A stretch of 64,000 nucleotides of DNA from Casuarius casuarius (Eukaryota > Chordata > Aves > Casuariiformes > Casuariidae). Within the stretch, counting starts at the first letter, position 1. Every line of letters starts with the position of its first letter. Under the pieces are notes generated by a model. It saw only the letters and a program-made list of their open reading frames with translations, did not search any database and was not told where the DNA came from. This document shows, in pieces, positions 39,626 to 51,288 of the stretch. A program made the translations under genes and the position numbers. Location: positions 8,871,286 through 8,935,285 of the forward strand of contig PTFA01000010.1 in the NCBI GenBank assembly GCA_003342895.1, written 5' to 3'.

Positions 39626-39930
39626 CTGAGAGATCATCATCACATGCTGATACTGAAAAGTCAGAAGATGGAATCACAAAATTTGTCATATTGCAATTCA
39701 GATCAAGTTCATTAGATTTGATATCGAGGACCAGGAATAGGCCTGTTTATCTAACTATGAGCCTGGATTGTGTTTTATGCACTTAGCTTGTTATGTAGTA
39801 TATTGCTAAATACTGAGATGACAAGTGTGCTCAAAACTAGCTTCTTCTCAGGGCAGAAAATAAGTCCACATGATAAACTCCTGCGTCCATTTATGTCATT
39901 CAAAGTTTTGTCATTGATTTAATTCAAGAT

Positions 39931-39971
39931 TAACTCAGGATTGTTCCGAATAACTCAGGATTTCATTCGAA
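39931..39971 (+). repeat. Imperfect 20-bp tandem duplication
   Basis: TAACTCAGGATT occurs twice, each followed by a variable spacer ending TTCCGAA or ATTCGAA. Confidence 0.8.
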
Positions 39972-42844
39972 TGATCTACCATGGATAGTAGTAAGCCATT
40001 ATTTAGCACTCTTGTTTTCACTGTGAGTTTATTGCATAGCGTAAACGTAACAGTTGTTGTTCAAATCTCCCTTACCTTACAACAACAACTATTTCCCTGT
40101 GTTATATTTCTGCTTCAGCAATAGTTTGATAATATAAATGACTTCTTTGAATCCCAAGGGCTACCTTTATTAATATGACTGAAATAGTAGAGGAAGGTTC
40201 TGCCTACAGAACAGTAAACACTGAGAGACTTTTATTGCCTATTTTTACTATTTTCGTACAGATATGTGCTCAATATTTAAAGATGATCCTTTGAAACGTT
40301 GAATGCTGCTGTTGATTGTTGCTAAGTCCTGTAATTCAAGTTTCATAGACATAAAGATGTGAACCAGAATTGCCTTGTGTATATGCAAAAACATGCTATC
40401 GATATCTCTACATAATAATTCCATCTTGCTAACACTTGAATTCTCTTTAAGTCAGTTGGTCCTATGCCTGTTTTGTAGCAAAGCTGTCATTGACTTCCGT
40501 GGTAGAGCATCAAGGTCTGCTTTTTAAAAAGGAAGTTTCCCACCATATACTAGCGGATAAGACTCCAGTATTGACTGGAAAAGAATATACGACAAATAGA
40601 TGTACTGCTTGTAGCTAAAAACAATAAAAAACTGATGTGATATCAGTCATTTTCTCTTGATTTATGTTACTGTAATTTGTAAAACAAAATCTTTTACATA
40701 GAGCTTAGAGACTATATAGACTCAGTATAAAAGCAACCTGACTTCATTCTTATATCTGATCAGCATTTTCATGCATTAGATGTTAAGCTGTAAGCAAAGC
40801 ACTTATTTTCTACAAGTAAAACAAGTTTTTGAGAAAGCTTTTTGTTTTTTTGGAAACCTTAAAAAAAATCAATGAGATCTATGTTCGTGTTATATCCATG
40901 AGTGACTTCAATAGTGTGAACATTCCTACTGTTCTCAAAGTTCTACCTGTGTCCAAAAGTTGGTAGGTTCAGGGCCTCAATTTGTAAGATTATGCAAGTG
41001 CATTTCATTGTATAAGATGTTCAGATAGTTGTATATTGCATGTAGTTCAATACATTTGTCTTAAGTATGTTGAATCTGCTGGAAAAAAATGTTAGCTCTA
41101 TGTATTTAGTGTATGTCAATAGTCTACAAATAATAGAGGAGTACCATACTCTTGATCTAGTACGTGGGTAGGTCATTGCATAGGTTGCTCATCTATTTCT
41201 ACAGATTAATGTTTCCATTATTATTTTTGTTTGGTTTTGGATAATACCCATTTTCCACCTTTTATGGTATTCTAGGCAGGTGCTGCAACAATTTTTAGTT
41301 CCTTTTTGCACTCAATTTAGCTTCCTTAATTGAAAGCAAATTTCCTTCTCTTATTTATATGAAGGAAAGTTGGTGTTTTCTTACATTCCTCTGTCCAGCT
41401 GGGAGACAGTACAGATTCTGAGAGGGTTGACAGGGTGTTTTCCCACCACCTTCAGCCGACTAGGCAAATCTGTTTTAAAGATGTGTCCAACATATGGTAT
41501 TATTTAATAGTTTCACTGATCAAGTTCAGAGCATAAAATCCTTAAGGTTTTAGAGGTTGCAGCATTATTTATTTAAGGAGAAAGAAACATTTTCACATGG
41601 CGATATAATTTATTAAACATCACTGTTTCCTAGAGGTTCAGTCTTGAACACTGATGTCTTTCTAATGTGTAGCAGATACTGTATAAATTACAGCCATGAA
41701 GAACCTTGTTTTTATATACTTAGTAAGTGTTATCAATAGTAGAAATTCACAGGTGGACAGACAAAAATGTCCTGTTCTGGGATTAACTCTAAAATAAACT
41801 CTGTTACACATATGTAGCATATGGATCTGTTTTCCTTTTCATCCATTATAGAAATGAGAGGAAGTAGTTCATTGTTTTCTCATCCAGCTCACAGATTTTC
41901 AGGTTCCTCAAGGTAATAATTTTTTTATGTGCTCTATTTAATGTGCTGGAGAATTTTTTAAAGCCTTCTGTTGAATCTTTGGGGAGAAGATCATGTTAGT
42001 GCACTAGGAAAGCTTCCTGAGCCTATAGTTTTACTAGAAAATATAATGATATAGCTGAACCTCTGCAACTATAGAATTTTTCAGAATCATGTCAGGCTCA
42101 TTTGCTGTTGTGGGTCAGTTGTGGAAAAAAAACTTCACGTTATAAAAATTCTACCAAACAAATCCCTCATCTTTGATTTTTCCTGAAAGAGATATCTACA
42201 GATGAAAATACGAAAACACATGTAGGAGTTTTTAATTACACTATAATTAATAACTATTCTGCTAAATACTGTGGGTTCGGTGGCCAATATACTGTATGGT
42301 ATATGCAAAGAAACTTAAATAGTAAGTTGCAACAGTGCATTTCAGGGGATTATTGTCCACCATGTATGGGGCAGAGGGAAGCTTCAAAAACTAAGACTTC
42401 AATCACACAAGAAAACCTGTAATCTTTCAGAAATGTGCCGCACAGAATTTGTGTTTTTCAAAAGATGTTTGAAAAGTGGCTAAGGTTAAAACAGATTTAA
42501 AATGCAGTTGTTAGTCCACTTAGCACTGAAGTTCAGGCTGTCCTTCAGAAAGACCATGACCTATATGCAGACTGATGCTAAAATATATTTTTTAAGAACA
42601 TTATTACATGCCTTTATAGAGGTACTTATAGCTAGGGACAGAATGGAAATACCTAAATGTGAACTTGATTGCAACAATAATGATCTAAGACTACAAGCTG
42701 GAGAAACTGCAACATGAGCAACCCAGTATTTCTTTAATATCATATTGGTTACGTAGCATAAGCTCCTGCACAGAGGAAAAAGTACAACTGAAAGAATGTT
42801 TTTGTAAAAACATGTATGTACATGAACAAATCAAGAGCCATAAG

Positions 42845-42955
42845 TTCTCCCTTTTACTTAACTTTAAGTATATGCCTGATTCCACTGATTTCAATAGAAC
42901 TTAAGTAAATTTTTACTCTAGGCCTTAATTGTTAAGTGCATACATAAGTATTTAG
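42845..42955. mobile_element. Decayed palindromic sauropsid MITE-like repeat
   Basis: TTACTTAACTTTAAGTATAT, then CCACTGATTTCAATAGAACT, and later TAATTGTTAAGTGCATACATAAG. The order (TTAAG-type arm, 'CATTGACTTCAATGGGA' core, inverted arm) matches an abundant palindromic repeat I recall from turtle, crocodilian and bird DNA. Name not certain. Confidence 0.55.
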
Positions 42956-43050
42956 AAGAAGCAGTCTTTTATCATCAATGCATTTCACTCGTGTTATATT
43001 CTTCTTGGAGATATCCACCTAAGTGTTGACCAAACTGTGTTATGTTAGGA

Positions 43051-43052
<2 letters not shown>

Positions 43053-43117
<65 letters not shown>
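43053..43117. repeat. (AC)n microsatellite, 65 bp uninterrupted
   Basis: About 32 perfect AC units, flanked by GGAAT on the left and AATAAAAAATAAA on the right. Long and uninterrupted, so very likely length-polymorphic. It sits close to the left edge of the region where the A/T strand skew reverses. Confidence 0.99.
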
Positions 43118-43119
<2 letters not shown>

Positions 43120-44857
43120 TAAAAAATAAAATTATAGCAGAGTCTTTTCATGGGAAGAAGTATCAGTTCACTTCATTGTAAGCTTAGGCTCATTTCTTTT
43201 TTCCAAAAAGTAGGATATTTAATTAAATTATAAAAAAATCATAATCAAAAGTAGGCTAATCATCATTTATCAGTTTATATTTACTGTTTAAAAATGATTT
43301 AATTTATAATTACATATAGTACAATACCATATAGTCAAATAAATAGAAATTAGTTATCATTAATTCACAAACAACCAATAGAAAAAGCTTTGGTATAGTT
43401 ATCAATAATGAATATATTTAGCAAAAGATCAAGATTACATTAAAAAGATAAATTTGCAACAAATATTACAACAAATTTTGATTGCTCTTAGCAACAATGT
43501 TGACATGTACTCTTTCCCCTGAAAATTACTTGAAAGGAAGGCAGGAAGATGCTGAAATATGTAGGATTTCTCTCGCTACTAATCACTTTGAAAAAATGTG
43601 TGTAATGGTTATGTGATGATGTCTGTAATTATCTGTGGCTAATCAATATTCAACGTGAAAGAATTAACTTGGCAATAAGTTCTATTCAACAGTTAACCAG
43701 CAGCCACTTGTAAACAGTAAGTGAATATAAAGCCTTTCTATCAGCTCCACAAATCTAGACCTGCCAAACTCAAGCTTCAGAATGCATTCTCTTATAGATC
43801 AATCTCCATGTTTTCACTTTGCTAAACATTCAGTTTGGGTTTGAAATTTCCTATGCTCGGTCTTTGCAAGAACCTGACTGTTTTGTTTGATCAACAAAGG
43901 ATACTTTCCAGGATTTGTGGTCCATTTCTTCTTATTTTGCTTTATGGATGAACATAAACATATATATCACTATGCTAAAATGATTTCATGATACATTTTT
44001 TTCTATACGTTTCAAAAAAAATCAACACAACTCAAAAGCTGATTTCGTGATCTTTAAGGGAAACTGCTCACTCTGCTTTATTACCAAATAAAAATGGCAT
44101 GATTGTAATTAAATATAGTCAACTATGAAAAATACCAATAATAAAAGTAAAATTATCAACTTTTTACTCAATAAATTTACTCAACTTTGCTTTTTTTAGT
44201 CTCTAGTGGTTATATTTGTGAAGAACATTTCAACTTCTACTCCTGTTAGTGTTAAAGAGCCAAAATTGTGAGTTGAAATGCATTGGGATACATTAATCAT
44301 CACACTGTCATTTGAAGTTAAATTGTTCAATACACATTTGTATTTCAAGCTGTATAAAATGGTATTCTCTGAGAAATAGTGTGGGGGGAAAAAATTAAGT
44401 CTTAATGTTTATAGTAAAAGGAAAAGTGAAGGATCCATGTGTAACATTAGCTTTGCATTTCTTCACTTTTGTAAGTGAAGTTCAGGCTATGCTGAGATTA
44501 ATTAAAAAAAACGTTTTCACTTTGGTGAGATCAGAATTTCATCCTTTAATCTTCATGTCTAAACCCAAAATTGTATTTTCCATAAAATATTTTATTAGTT
44601 CCTGGTAATAGATAATATAATTATAACATATAATGGTTATTTATAGAGCTCTGACTCAGTTTTTCCTTTAGCAATTTGACATGTTCAAAGGGGTGGAGAA
44701 TAGTCAATAGAGGAAGCTAAAAACTCATGCCATGAAAATACTTTTATTTGTGGGCAGTTACATTAGAAGGGGAAAATATTTAAGATGTGTATGCTCACTT
44801 ATTTGTGTCAGAAACAGAGTATTTTCTACTTGAGACATCAGCCATGTAGGCTTTCAT

Positions 44858-44900
44858 TCCATTTTACAGAAAACTTGAACTGAAAGATAAATTCTAAGAA
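44858..44900 (-). mobile_element. Possible MIR-like fragment, minus strand
   Basis: TTCCATTTTACAGAAAACTT followed by GAACTGAAAG resembles the reverse of the MIR segment 'cctcagtttccccatctgtaaaatggg'. Short, so weak. Confidence 0.3.
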
Positions 44901-45164
44901 AAATTGGGAGCTAAGAAGGATAATTCTTAAGTTTAGTTTGATCTGTGGATAATCTCAATGATACTTAATGAGAAAAAGAAATGACATAAAATAAAATAAA
45001 GCAGCCTGGAATGATAACAATCACCTGGTGGCATTGGGCATTGTTATGTCTGAGCCTTTAGTTTTATTTCTTGAGTCAAATTCTTGTTTACAGTGGTAGA
45101 AGTTCTGCTGGGGCCCGTGCCTCTCTTCAGGACATGCCTCACCTGACTCAAAGGCAAATTATTT

Positions 45165-45180
45165 GGGGGGGGGGGGGGGG
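45165..45180. repeat. G16 homopolymer
   Basis: Sixteen G in a row, followed by TTAGGG; a GGGGCCCCCC palindrome lies about 30 bases on. Such runs are error-prone in sequencing, so exact length is uncertain. Confidence 0.9.
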
Positions 45181-45999
45181 TTAGGGAATCTAAGGATGAG
45201 TCTGAGATGGGGCCCCCCAGGGAGTTTCATCCAGTTATCTTTGGCCAGAAGGATGGTGGAATCACACTCAGACTTCAAAAGAGGACAGAAGTTTTAAGCA
45301 GAAGGGAAAGAAACATCACTGAATGTATTAGCATGTCCTGCAAGAATCAGCTCATTTTTGGAAAATGAATGGCTCCCAATGACTGGGAATTTCAAGAATG
45401 GCATAGACACCTTGTCAGTTTGGGAACTGCTTTTCGATATGTTACATAGCCAGTTCCTCAGTAGGTGAAACACAAGCACATAGAAAGACATCTCTGGTTC
45501 TTTTTTAAAAAAAAAAAAGTTGAAAAACTTAAAAAGATACTTAGTATCTTAAAATAATGAAGAGTTCAGGAAAACGTTTAATGCCAGGAGCATTAAAACT
45601 TTGTGCTAATTTAATCTATGCCAACAGGAGACAATCTATAGAACTGGCAGCTTTGAACTGGATTTCACATGGAGGTAGAAAAACATTGAATAATAATAAA
45701 AACAGTGATGATCTGAGGTAGAAGAATCTCCCTTTAATGTTGCAAATCTGGATCAACACATTTTTCAGTATCTACAGAATTAGAACAGTTGGGTTTGGTT
45801 GCATGAATGCTCCATTTCTAATATGTGTTATTCATAGTGATCACATTTGCATATGAGTCACATTCAGTTTGAATTTGCCAGATGTCCATTTATGTTTGTT
45901 TAAATAATGAGATCATTCCATGAAGTGAACAGGACCTAAAAATATAGAGGGAAGACTGTTCAGAAAAACAAGGTTTAAAATGCCTTACTTACATATTTT

Positions 46000-46560
46000 C
46001 ACATCTCATGGTATATTATGCAAGCAGAAGTACAGCCATATCAAGGCACTGTTCAAAAACATTTGACTGTGTTGATAACACTTCATTAAACAATATATTA
46101 CATAACAAAGCTTCACAGGATTTGTTTCTATTTTCCTAATCAATTACTCCATTAAAGGGAATGTTCTTTTAAACACAGTTAAATGTACCATTTTCAAAGC
46201 CAGCATCATTTCACTGTTTCTCGTTTTGTGTTGCTCGGTGAAGTTGCTAAGTCTTTTCACACAATGCTTTGTCATTTATTGTAGCTTGAAAAAATTTTAA
46301 AACATACTATTTAAAGCAAAGCTTATACATAAACTGAGCAGACAAGGGGCAATTGAGTTCTGAACTTTTCTGTTATTGAATTTACATAAACTTTTAACAA
46401 GCGATAAACTTTCCATATGAACAGACTACCCACTAACCACTTGAGCTCAGCAAAGATTACCCAAAAATTACCTAATTCACTTAAGACTGTTAACGTCTTT
46501 CTCAAAGTCTGAAGAAATTCTTTTTTGTTCGTACTGCAGCCAATCACTATACATATTAAA
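46000..46560. promoter_or_regulatory. Candidate conserved regulatory block
   Basis: Repeat-free stretch with a palindromic paired-homeodomain (P2-type) site TAATCAATTA at 46137-46146, a nearby CATTAAA, and TGTTTCTCGTTTTGTG. Candidate enhancer in an otherwise featureless A-rich region; conservation not tested. Confidence 0.25.
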
Positions 46561-48066
46561 CATTTACATTGCTACTTCGTGAAATAAATAATTTTAATGG
46601 TATACAGCTTGGGATTGCTGCCTTGGTAAAGAAAGTTAACACCAGCATATCACAGAACACACATATGGAGAGCTACTTTGATCTTTTTAAAACAGAAGCT
46701 GCAAGTAAAGCCTGGAAGAAAAGATAAGGGAGAGTTTAGCCAAAGCTCTTGGTGCCTCAATAAAGAACAATCTAAGAGCATAAATGATATAATGTGCAGT
46801 AATCAGAAAACCATTTTCAAATTGATACATCTACCAGAAGCAATAGAATTTGATGACATACTTTTACAGAAATAGGTCTCATATATTCTTTCATAAGACA
46901 TAACAGATGATTTATGTGAATTTGACTTTATCTACCCATTCCCCAGAGAAATATGCGTCACAAGCACAAAAACACCTGCAAGCTTCCCCATGCAAAATGC
47001 CCTTTATAATTTGGACTGGAGGAGAGGAAGGAGGCAAGACATCTTTCAAACCAGAAGATACACACTATTGCAAGAACGGCGTATTTATGTTGTTTGTTTA
47101 CTTCAGGCTGTCCATTCTAGATACAGCTTCTTTGGGGCTTAGTTTGCTGTTTCTAAGTCTTGTGCTTTCTAATTACTGGCAGGTGTTACTTAAGTATGTC
47201 AGGTGCAGGCTTTTCTGAAATTTACTTGATCTGTTTGAAAATCTGTTGTAAATCAGTAGACTAAGTACATATCAGGCTATGTATAGAGCAGTAATGTCTG
47301 CTCTGCAATGAGATGCAAAAATTTGCACAATGGCTAGGAATTTGCAGGAAGCAACAGAACAGGAAGGAATACAAGCAGATCTGTATTACTGAAGGAGAGT
47401 TTTATGACTGTGCGACTTCTACAAAATAGGTGTGTGTTATGGAATTGACACATTCATAACTGTTGAAAGAAAATGCTAAAATATTCAAACTACCAAAGCC
47501 TAGTTTGCATTTTAGAGGAGTGTAAAGTGCATCAAAGCAAAGCTTCATAGAAATGTTTCTGTGTACGTTCAGTCATAGTGCTGTAATTAAACCATGAATG
47601 CATTTTCAAAGAGAGGTGGGAAAGTATAATCAACTTTGCACTGCATTTTATATTAATATGAAAAAAGCTGATATCTCTTATGGAACAAGATATCCATTCA
47701 AATGATTGCTATAGCCTTATGGCAACTGATGAATGGCGAGCTGCCTATTATATATGCTGAAACATACCACAGGAGCAATTTTTGCTGAAAACTATACTTA
47801 AAACCATGAGGGCTAGATATATGGGGCATGTAATATGCTTTCAAAAACCATGGCCATTTGCACTTGCTTGCCACTATAGGTCTTGTATGGCCGCATGGCC
47901 TCACACTGCTGTTTTGCTAATATTTACAGAGTTGAAAACCTTAATTAGTCAGAAGTGGTGCAAAGCTAGGCTTCTTCCAAATTCCATTACTTACTTTCTT
48001 GAGTGGCATAACTTTTATGTCTAATTAGCTTTGTACCTCTACCTCTCAGTCTCGCCCTGCGTCTTT

Positions 48067-48140
48067 ATTATATATACATATATATATGTATATACATATG
48101 TATATATGTGTATATATATTATATATACGTATGTATATAT
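48067..48140. repeat. TA-rich imperfect palindromic microsatellite
   Basis: About 74 bases made almost only of TATA, CATA and GTATA units, with many internal inverted repeats. Probably polymorphic and able to form secondary structure. Confidence 0.9.
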
Positions 48141-48589
48141 TCAGTTGAATTTGTGGCTGACCAAAGGGTAGTTATATTCAAAACATCGTTCAGTTGTGAT
48201 GTTTGCTTGACATTTGAGCTATAGAATTCAAGTGAAAGGGAGTCTGCTGTATGTTTTATTTTCTAATGTTATGGCATTAAGCACCTTCAAAAACCTTTTG
48301 GTAAGCCATATTTTTATGTCATTCATATGCAACCTGGCGAATCCTGTCATTTGATTCCTATCTTTTTTGAAGGGGAGGGGAAGAAAGGGATGCATTTCCT
48401 TTACTGCAAGTACTTAGTTCACATTCCCTGACCATAGGAGACTCCAACAACTGAAAGAACAAAATGTTTGCAGAAACAAAACAGAAAATATTACCACTTT
48501 TCCTTTGGGACCTATTTAAACATGTTATCATTCAAATTAAAAGTACACTTTGAAATCTGAAATATATAGTTGTATATAGTGTTCATTTT

Positions 48590-48920
48590 AAAGCAGAAGC
48601 ATTGTCTTTTATGAAGCGAACAGCTGTAATTTTAACAGATTCTGTGACGATTTATCTAGTGGGGCAAATGGGCTGTTAAGATTGCTGTACTTGCTGCTGT
48701 ATTTTCATTGAAGTAAAAGCAGTTAATATTGATGAATGCCATCTAAGGGTTTCATACATCCTTATAAAAGAAGAATTATTATGAGGACACTCAAATTTAA
48801 CAGTAGGAATTATGTTGCTTGAGTTATTCTCAGCTGAGTGAAGTACTTTTAGAGAACATCTAGTTCATGCTGAGGGTGGGAAATGCAGTCAGGAATGTAG
48901 GGTTTTGTGCATTTCTGGAA
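48590..48920. promoter_or_regulatory. Candidate conserved regulatory block
   Basis: Repeat-free stretch including GTGACGATTTATCTAGTGGG and TATTCTCAGCTGAGTG (E-box CAGCTG), about 1 kb before the last exon. Reads like conserved non-coding DNA; not tested. Confidence 0.25.
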
Positions 48921-48937
48921 GAAAAAAAGCTAATAAT

Positions 48938-48978
48938 GGAATTCATTTTAATGCTTTGGAATTCATTTTGAATGCTAA
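48938..48978 (+). repeat. 20-bp tandem duplication
   Basis: Two copies of GGAATTCATTTT(G)AATGCT in a row, differing by one inserted base and the final bases. Confidence 0.9.
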
Positions 48979-49940
48979 CTGTTTATAGGTAGGTTTGTAA
49001 ATAAAGGTAGTATCTTTTTTTAGAGTTCAAATCCACCCACCCCCAATCTTGCTAAATTTATTATTAGAAGCAAAAAATACTGTCATCCATAACGTGTGAG
49101 AATGGGTCAGGCTATCCCTGAGCACTATGTGTAAAACTTGCAAGCAAATACCTGTTATTGCCATAATGAATGCAACCCCAGCATAGAAATCATCAATGTC
49201 CCTGGTTCTTACACCTATACCCCTGTAATATTTCACCCAGTGCACCCGTTGCCCTTATGATTTTTGTAAGTAAAATAAAACAGCTACTGTGTCCTGGAAC
49301 AAACTCGGGCAATTTATGAAGGACAGAAACACCTGGCTACGTATGAGGGTAAATTTCTCATAAAACAGTCTTCGAAATCCTTGTCTGTTCCTCAAAGGTG
49401 AACCTGGGAACTAAAACTCATTATTTTGCTGGATATCAAATAGCATGGAGTTGACAGAGTTGTGGTTTTATTGCACATTGTAATCTCCCTCTCCCTACTA
49501 GTATCTACATGTTTTCTAATGCATTTGTCAGGAAAATGATGTTCCGTTAGAAATGGTTAAAAGTCCTGTCCCTTTTACTGAGAGCCATGTGCGGAGCATG
49601 TGCTTAGGCTAACCGGTCAAAGGAGCATGAACAAGAACCACACTGGCTTAATTCTTTGCACCTACTGTCTATTATGTAAAGTACGAAGCATGTTGTCAAT
49701 TTTTTCAAATTTCTTGTCACCATACTTTCGCGGAATTTGGCAGGTATTGAAAAATTATTTTTAGACTTACATGTGTTTTATCTTTGACAAACTGGAATAC
49801 TTAGGTAAAAAATTGTTGCTAAATTGCATGCATGTAAGCTATTTGGGATTTTTGGTTGAGTGAATTTTCACTGACAAATTCTGGCATTTATTTTCAGGTT
49901 TTCTTAAAACTGATCTTTCTTTCTTTTTCTGTTTCAACAG

Positions 49941-50063
49941 CTTGATCAAGCTGTCCGTCAGAGAAATCTGTCTAGTCTGGAACTTTTCCTCTCATGTGCA
50001 CAGAAACAATTAAGCACTTTATTAAAAGAAGAGCTGATCACTACTGAAGAAAAGAGAGAGTGA
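49941..50063 (+). CDS. CCDC91: CCDC91 terminal coding exon with stop codon (40 codons)
   Basis: Seen: a long pyrimidine tract (TTTCTTTCTTTTTCTGTTTC) followed by AACAG, then 40 sense codons and TGA at 50061-50063, phase 0. The peptide starts LDQAVRQRNLSSLELFLSCA, continues QKQLSTLLKEEL and ends with a short charged tail, ITTEEKRE. The L-D-Q-x-x-R-Q-R, S-S-L-E-L-F-L and S-C-A-Q-K-Q-L blocks are what I recall as the conserved C-terminus of CCDC91; the last dozen residues are the part I would expect to vary between species. Joined to the exon at 3611-3724 the frame runs on as KEQKR-LDQ, which supports the splice. The segment is leucine-rich and less charged than the preceding coiled coil, so it may form a short amphipathic end. 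No frameshift or internal stop is present, so the gene looks intact here. Upstream exons are outside the window. Confidence 0.9.
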   Translation, partial: LDQAVRQRNLSSLELFLSCAQKQLSTLLKEELITTEEKRE

Positions 50064-50969
50064 CATTCTGAGTACACCGATACAGTGTGATTTTGTGGAG
50101 CTGCAAATCTCAGTGTAGCAAATGACAAATGTTGTCTTTTCTAATCATTTGGGATTTTACCGTTGGTTCAAGATTGATCTGAAGCTATGGATGATAGAAA
50201 TATTTGTGGATGTTGTTCTTTGATTTTTTTTTCTATTTCTGACTACTATTATCAGATTGGAAAATAAGGAATAAGAAAATCACTGGAGAAAACACATCTG
50301 TTTTTATTTATGATTGTGATTTCTTTGTGTATTCTAGTAGCCCATGATTCTAGGTAACTGCAGCAATAATGAAAACATTTTCCTGTTGTGACTACTTAAA
50401 TAGTGGTATCATGTGTCTGGGTAATTTATTAATGGTTTTGATATTTTTTTAAAATAGAGAAAGAGAATTAATTAAATATTGATGCAAGTCTATTTTTATT
50501 TCCAAAGTATATGCCCAAGTGCATTGCCCCAAGTGAGCCTGAAGAGCTTATTACCTTCTGTTACTTTGGATGTGTAACAGAAGATCAGTACTGAATTTTA
50601 AGGGTGTTGACAGGCATTTCCTTAATCATTTAAAAACAGCTCCAGCTCTAGAAATAGAAAAGTTTAAAAACTAAACACTACATCTTTTTACAGTAGTGCA
50701 AAGCATTTGAGAAGTCTTGTGTTGTAATAACTAATGTATGGTTTATACTTTATTTCTTTTTCTCTCTCTCTTTTTTTTTTCCTGAAGCTAGTCTGATTCC
50801 AAAAGTCTTTTTCTCGTGAAAGTGGAATTGTGACTGACCTCAGTTTCAGGAAAAAAGTGCATGTAATTATGTGGGGACTGATACTGCACTGCCTCAGTGG
50901 AATTTCTGACAGGATGAGTGCAGGATGCTGACCTCAGATGCCCTTTCTAAACCTACTGAAGAAAGTAGA

Positions 50970-51010
50970 AAATACTCCCCACTGACTGTATTGGGCTTTG
51001 GATCATTGGG
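50970..51010 (+). mobile_element. MITE-like fragment inside the CCDC91 3' UTR
   Basis: ACTCCCCACTGACTGTATTG followed by GGCTTTGGATCATTGGG resembles the repeat end 'actcccattgacttcaatgggctttggatcaggcc'. If correct, an ancient insertion now forms part of the 3' UTR. Confidence 0.5.
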
Positions 51011-51134
51011 TCTATCCAGTCTTGCTAATGGCAGTGTGCCTACAGTCTACTGATTGTAGATTTGGAGTTTTAATTTAGAGGAGTTCTGAAAGAAATAAAG
51101 GAAAATAAAAATATTATTCATACTTATGAATGTA

Positions 51135-51140
51135 AATAAA
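51135..51140 (+). promoter_or_regulatory. Alternative poly(A) signal overlapping a Pumilio-type site
   Basis: AATAAA at 51135-51140 overlaps TGTAAATA at 51131-51138, which fits the Pumilio consensus TGTANATA. GT-rich sequence follows (TCGTAGTGGGCTTGTG). Earlier hexamers lie at 51094 and 51104. Use of any of these would shorten the 3' UTR to about 1.05-1.1 kb. Confidence 0.35.
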
Positions 51141-51288
51141 TTGAGAATGATATCTCTCGTAGTGGGCTTGTGATTCAGTTGGGACTCATGGGCATTTTAT
51201 AGTGAAGATACACTTTGCACTTGGTATTTAGGGTTGGAATTTTTTTACGTCAGGGTTACTCTTCATGCATAATGGACTTTCTTGTGTT

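Larger units (their letters stand above)
29300..42850. other. Intronic stretch, mostly unique sequence
   Basis: Mostly unique AT-rich DNA. It holds the 42-bp tandem duplication at 31550, T runs at 35655-35707, a MIR-like fragment at about 38655, a MITE-like fragment at about 39560, and two low-repeat blocks (32380-33010 and 36480-36900) that read like candidate regulatory DNA. The ORF of 123 aa at 31335-31706 has an internal repeat made by the tandem duplication and no known domain; I do not call it a gene. Confidence 0.6.
3725..49940 (+). other. CCDC91: CCDC91 last coding intron, about 46.2 kb, GT-AG, phase 0
   Basis: Begins with donor GTGAGT directly after the exon ending at 3724 and ends with the pyrimidine tract and CAG before 49941. 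A plausible branch site (AACTGAT) lies about 30-40 bases before the acceptor. The intron contains no other recognisable coding exon, CpG island or RNA gene. Its plus strand is mostly T-rich, as is common on the sense strand of vertebrate introns, apart from about 42.7-47.8 kb where A exceeds T. Alternative or lineage-specific exons cannot be excluded without transcripts. Confidence 0.88.
42850..49940. other. Intronic stretch, A-rich on plus strand, with (AC)n and TA tracts
   Basis: Starts with an old MITE-like fragment and the large (AC)n tract. From there to about 47.8 kb A exceeds T on the plus strand, opposite to the rest of the intron. Holds the G16 run at 45165, the TA-rich palindromic tract at about 48067-48140, and low-repeat blocks at 46000-46560, 48590-48920 and 49550-49760. 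No coding exon is seen before the acceptor at 49940. Confidence 0.6.

Noticed and set aside
43053..43117. (AC)n tract considered as a regulatory Z-DNA element
   Set aside because: It could form Z-DNA in principle, but nothing in the sequence separates it from an ordinary vertebrate microsatellite.
49027..49245. Minus-strand ORF of 72 aa with a hydrophobic stretch
   Set aside because: Reads like a possible membrane segment, but no family is recognised and it lies in unique intronic DNA with no start or splice context.
51214..51220. TTTGCAC, a miR-19 type seed match in the 3' UTR
   Set aside because: A single 7-mer is expected by chance in a UTR of this size; no conservation data are available.
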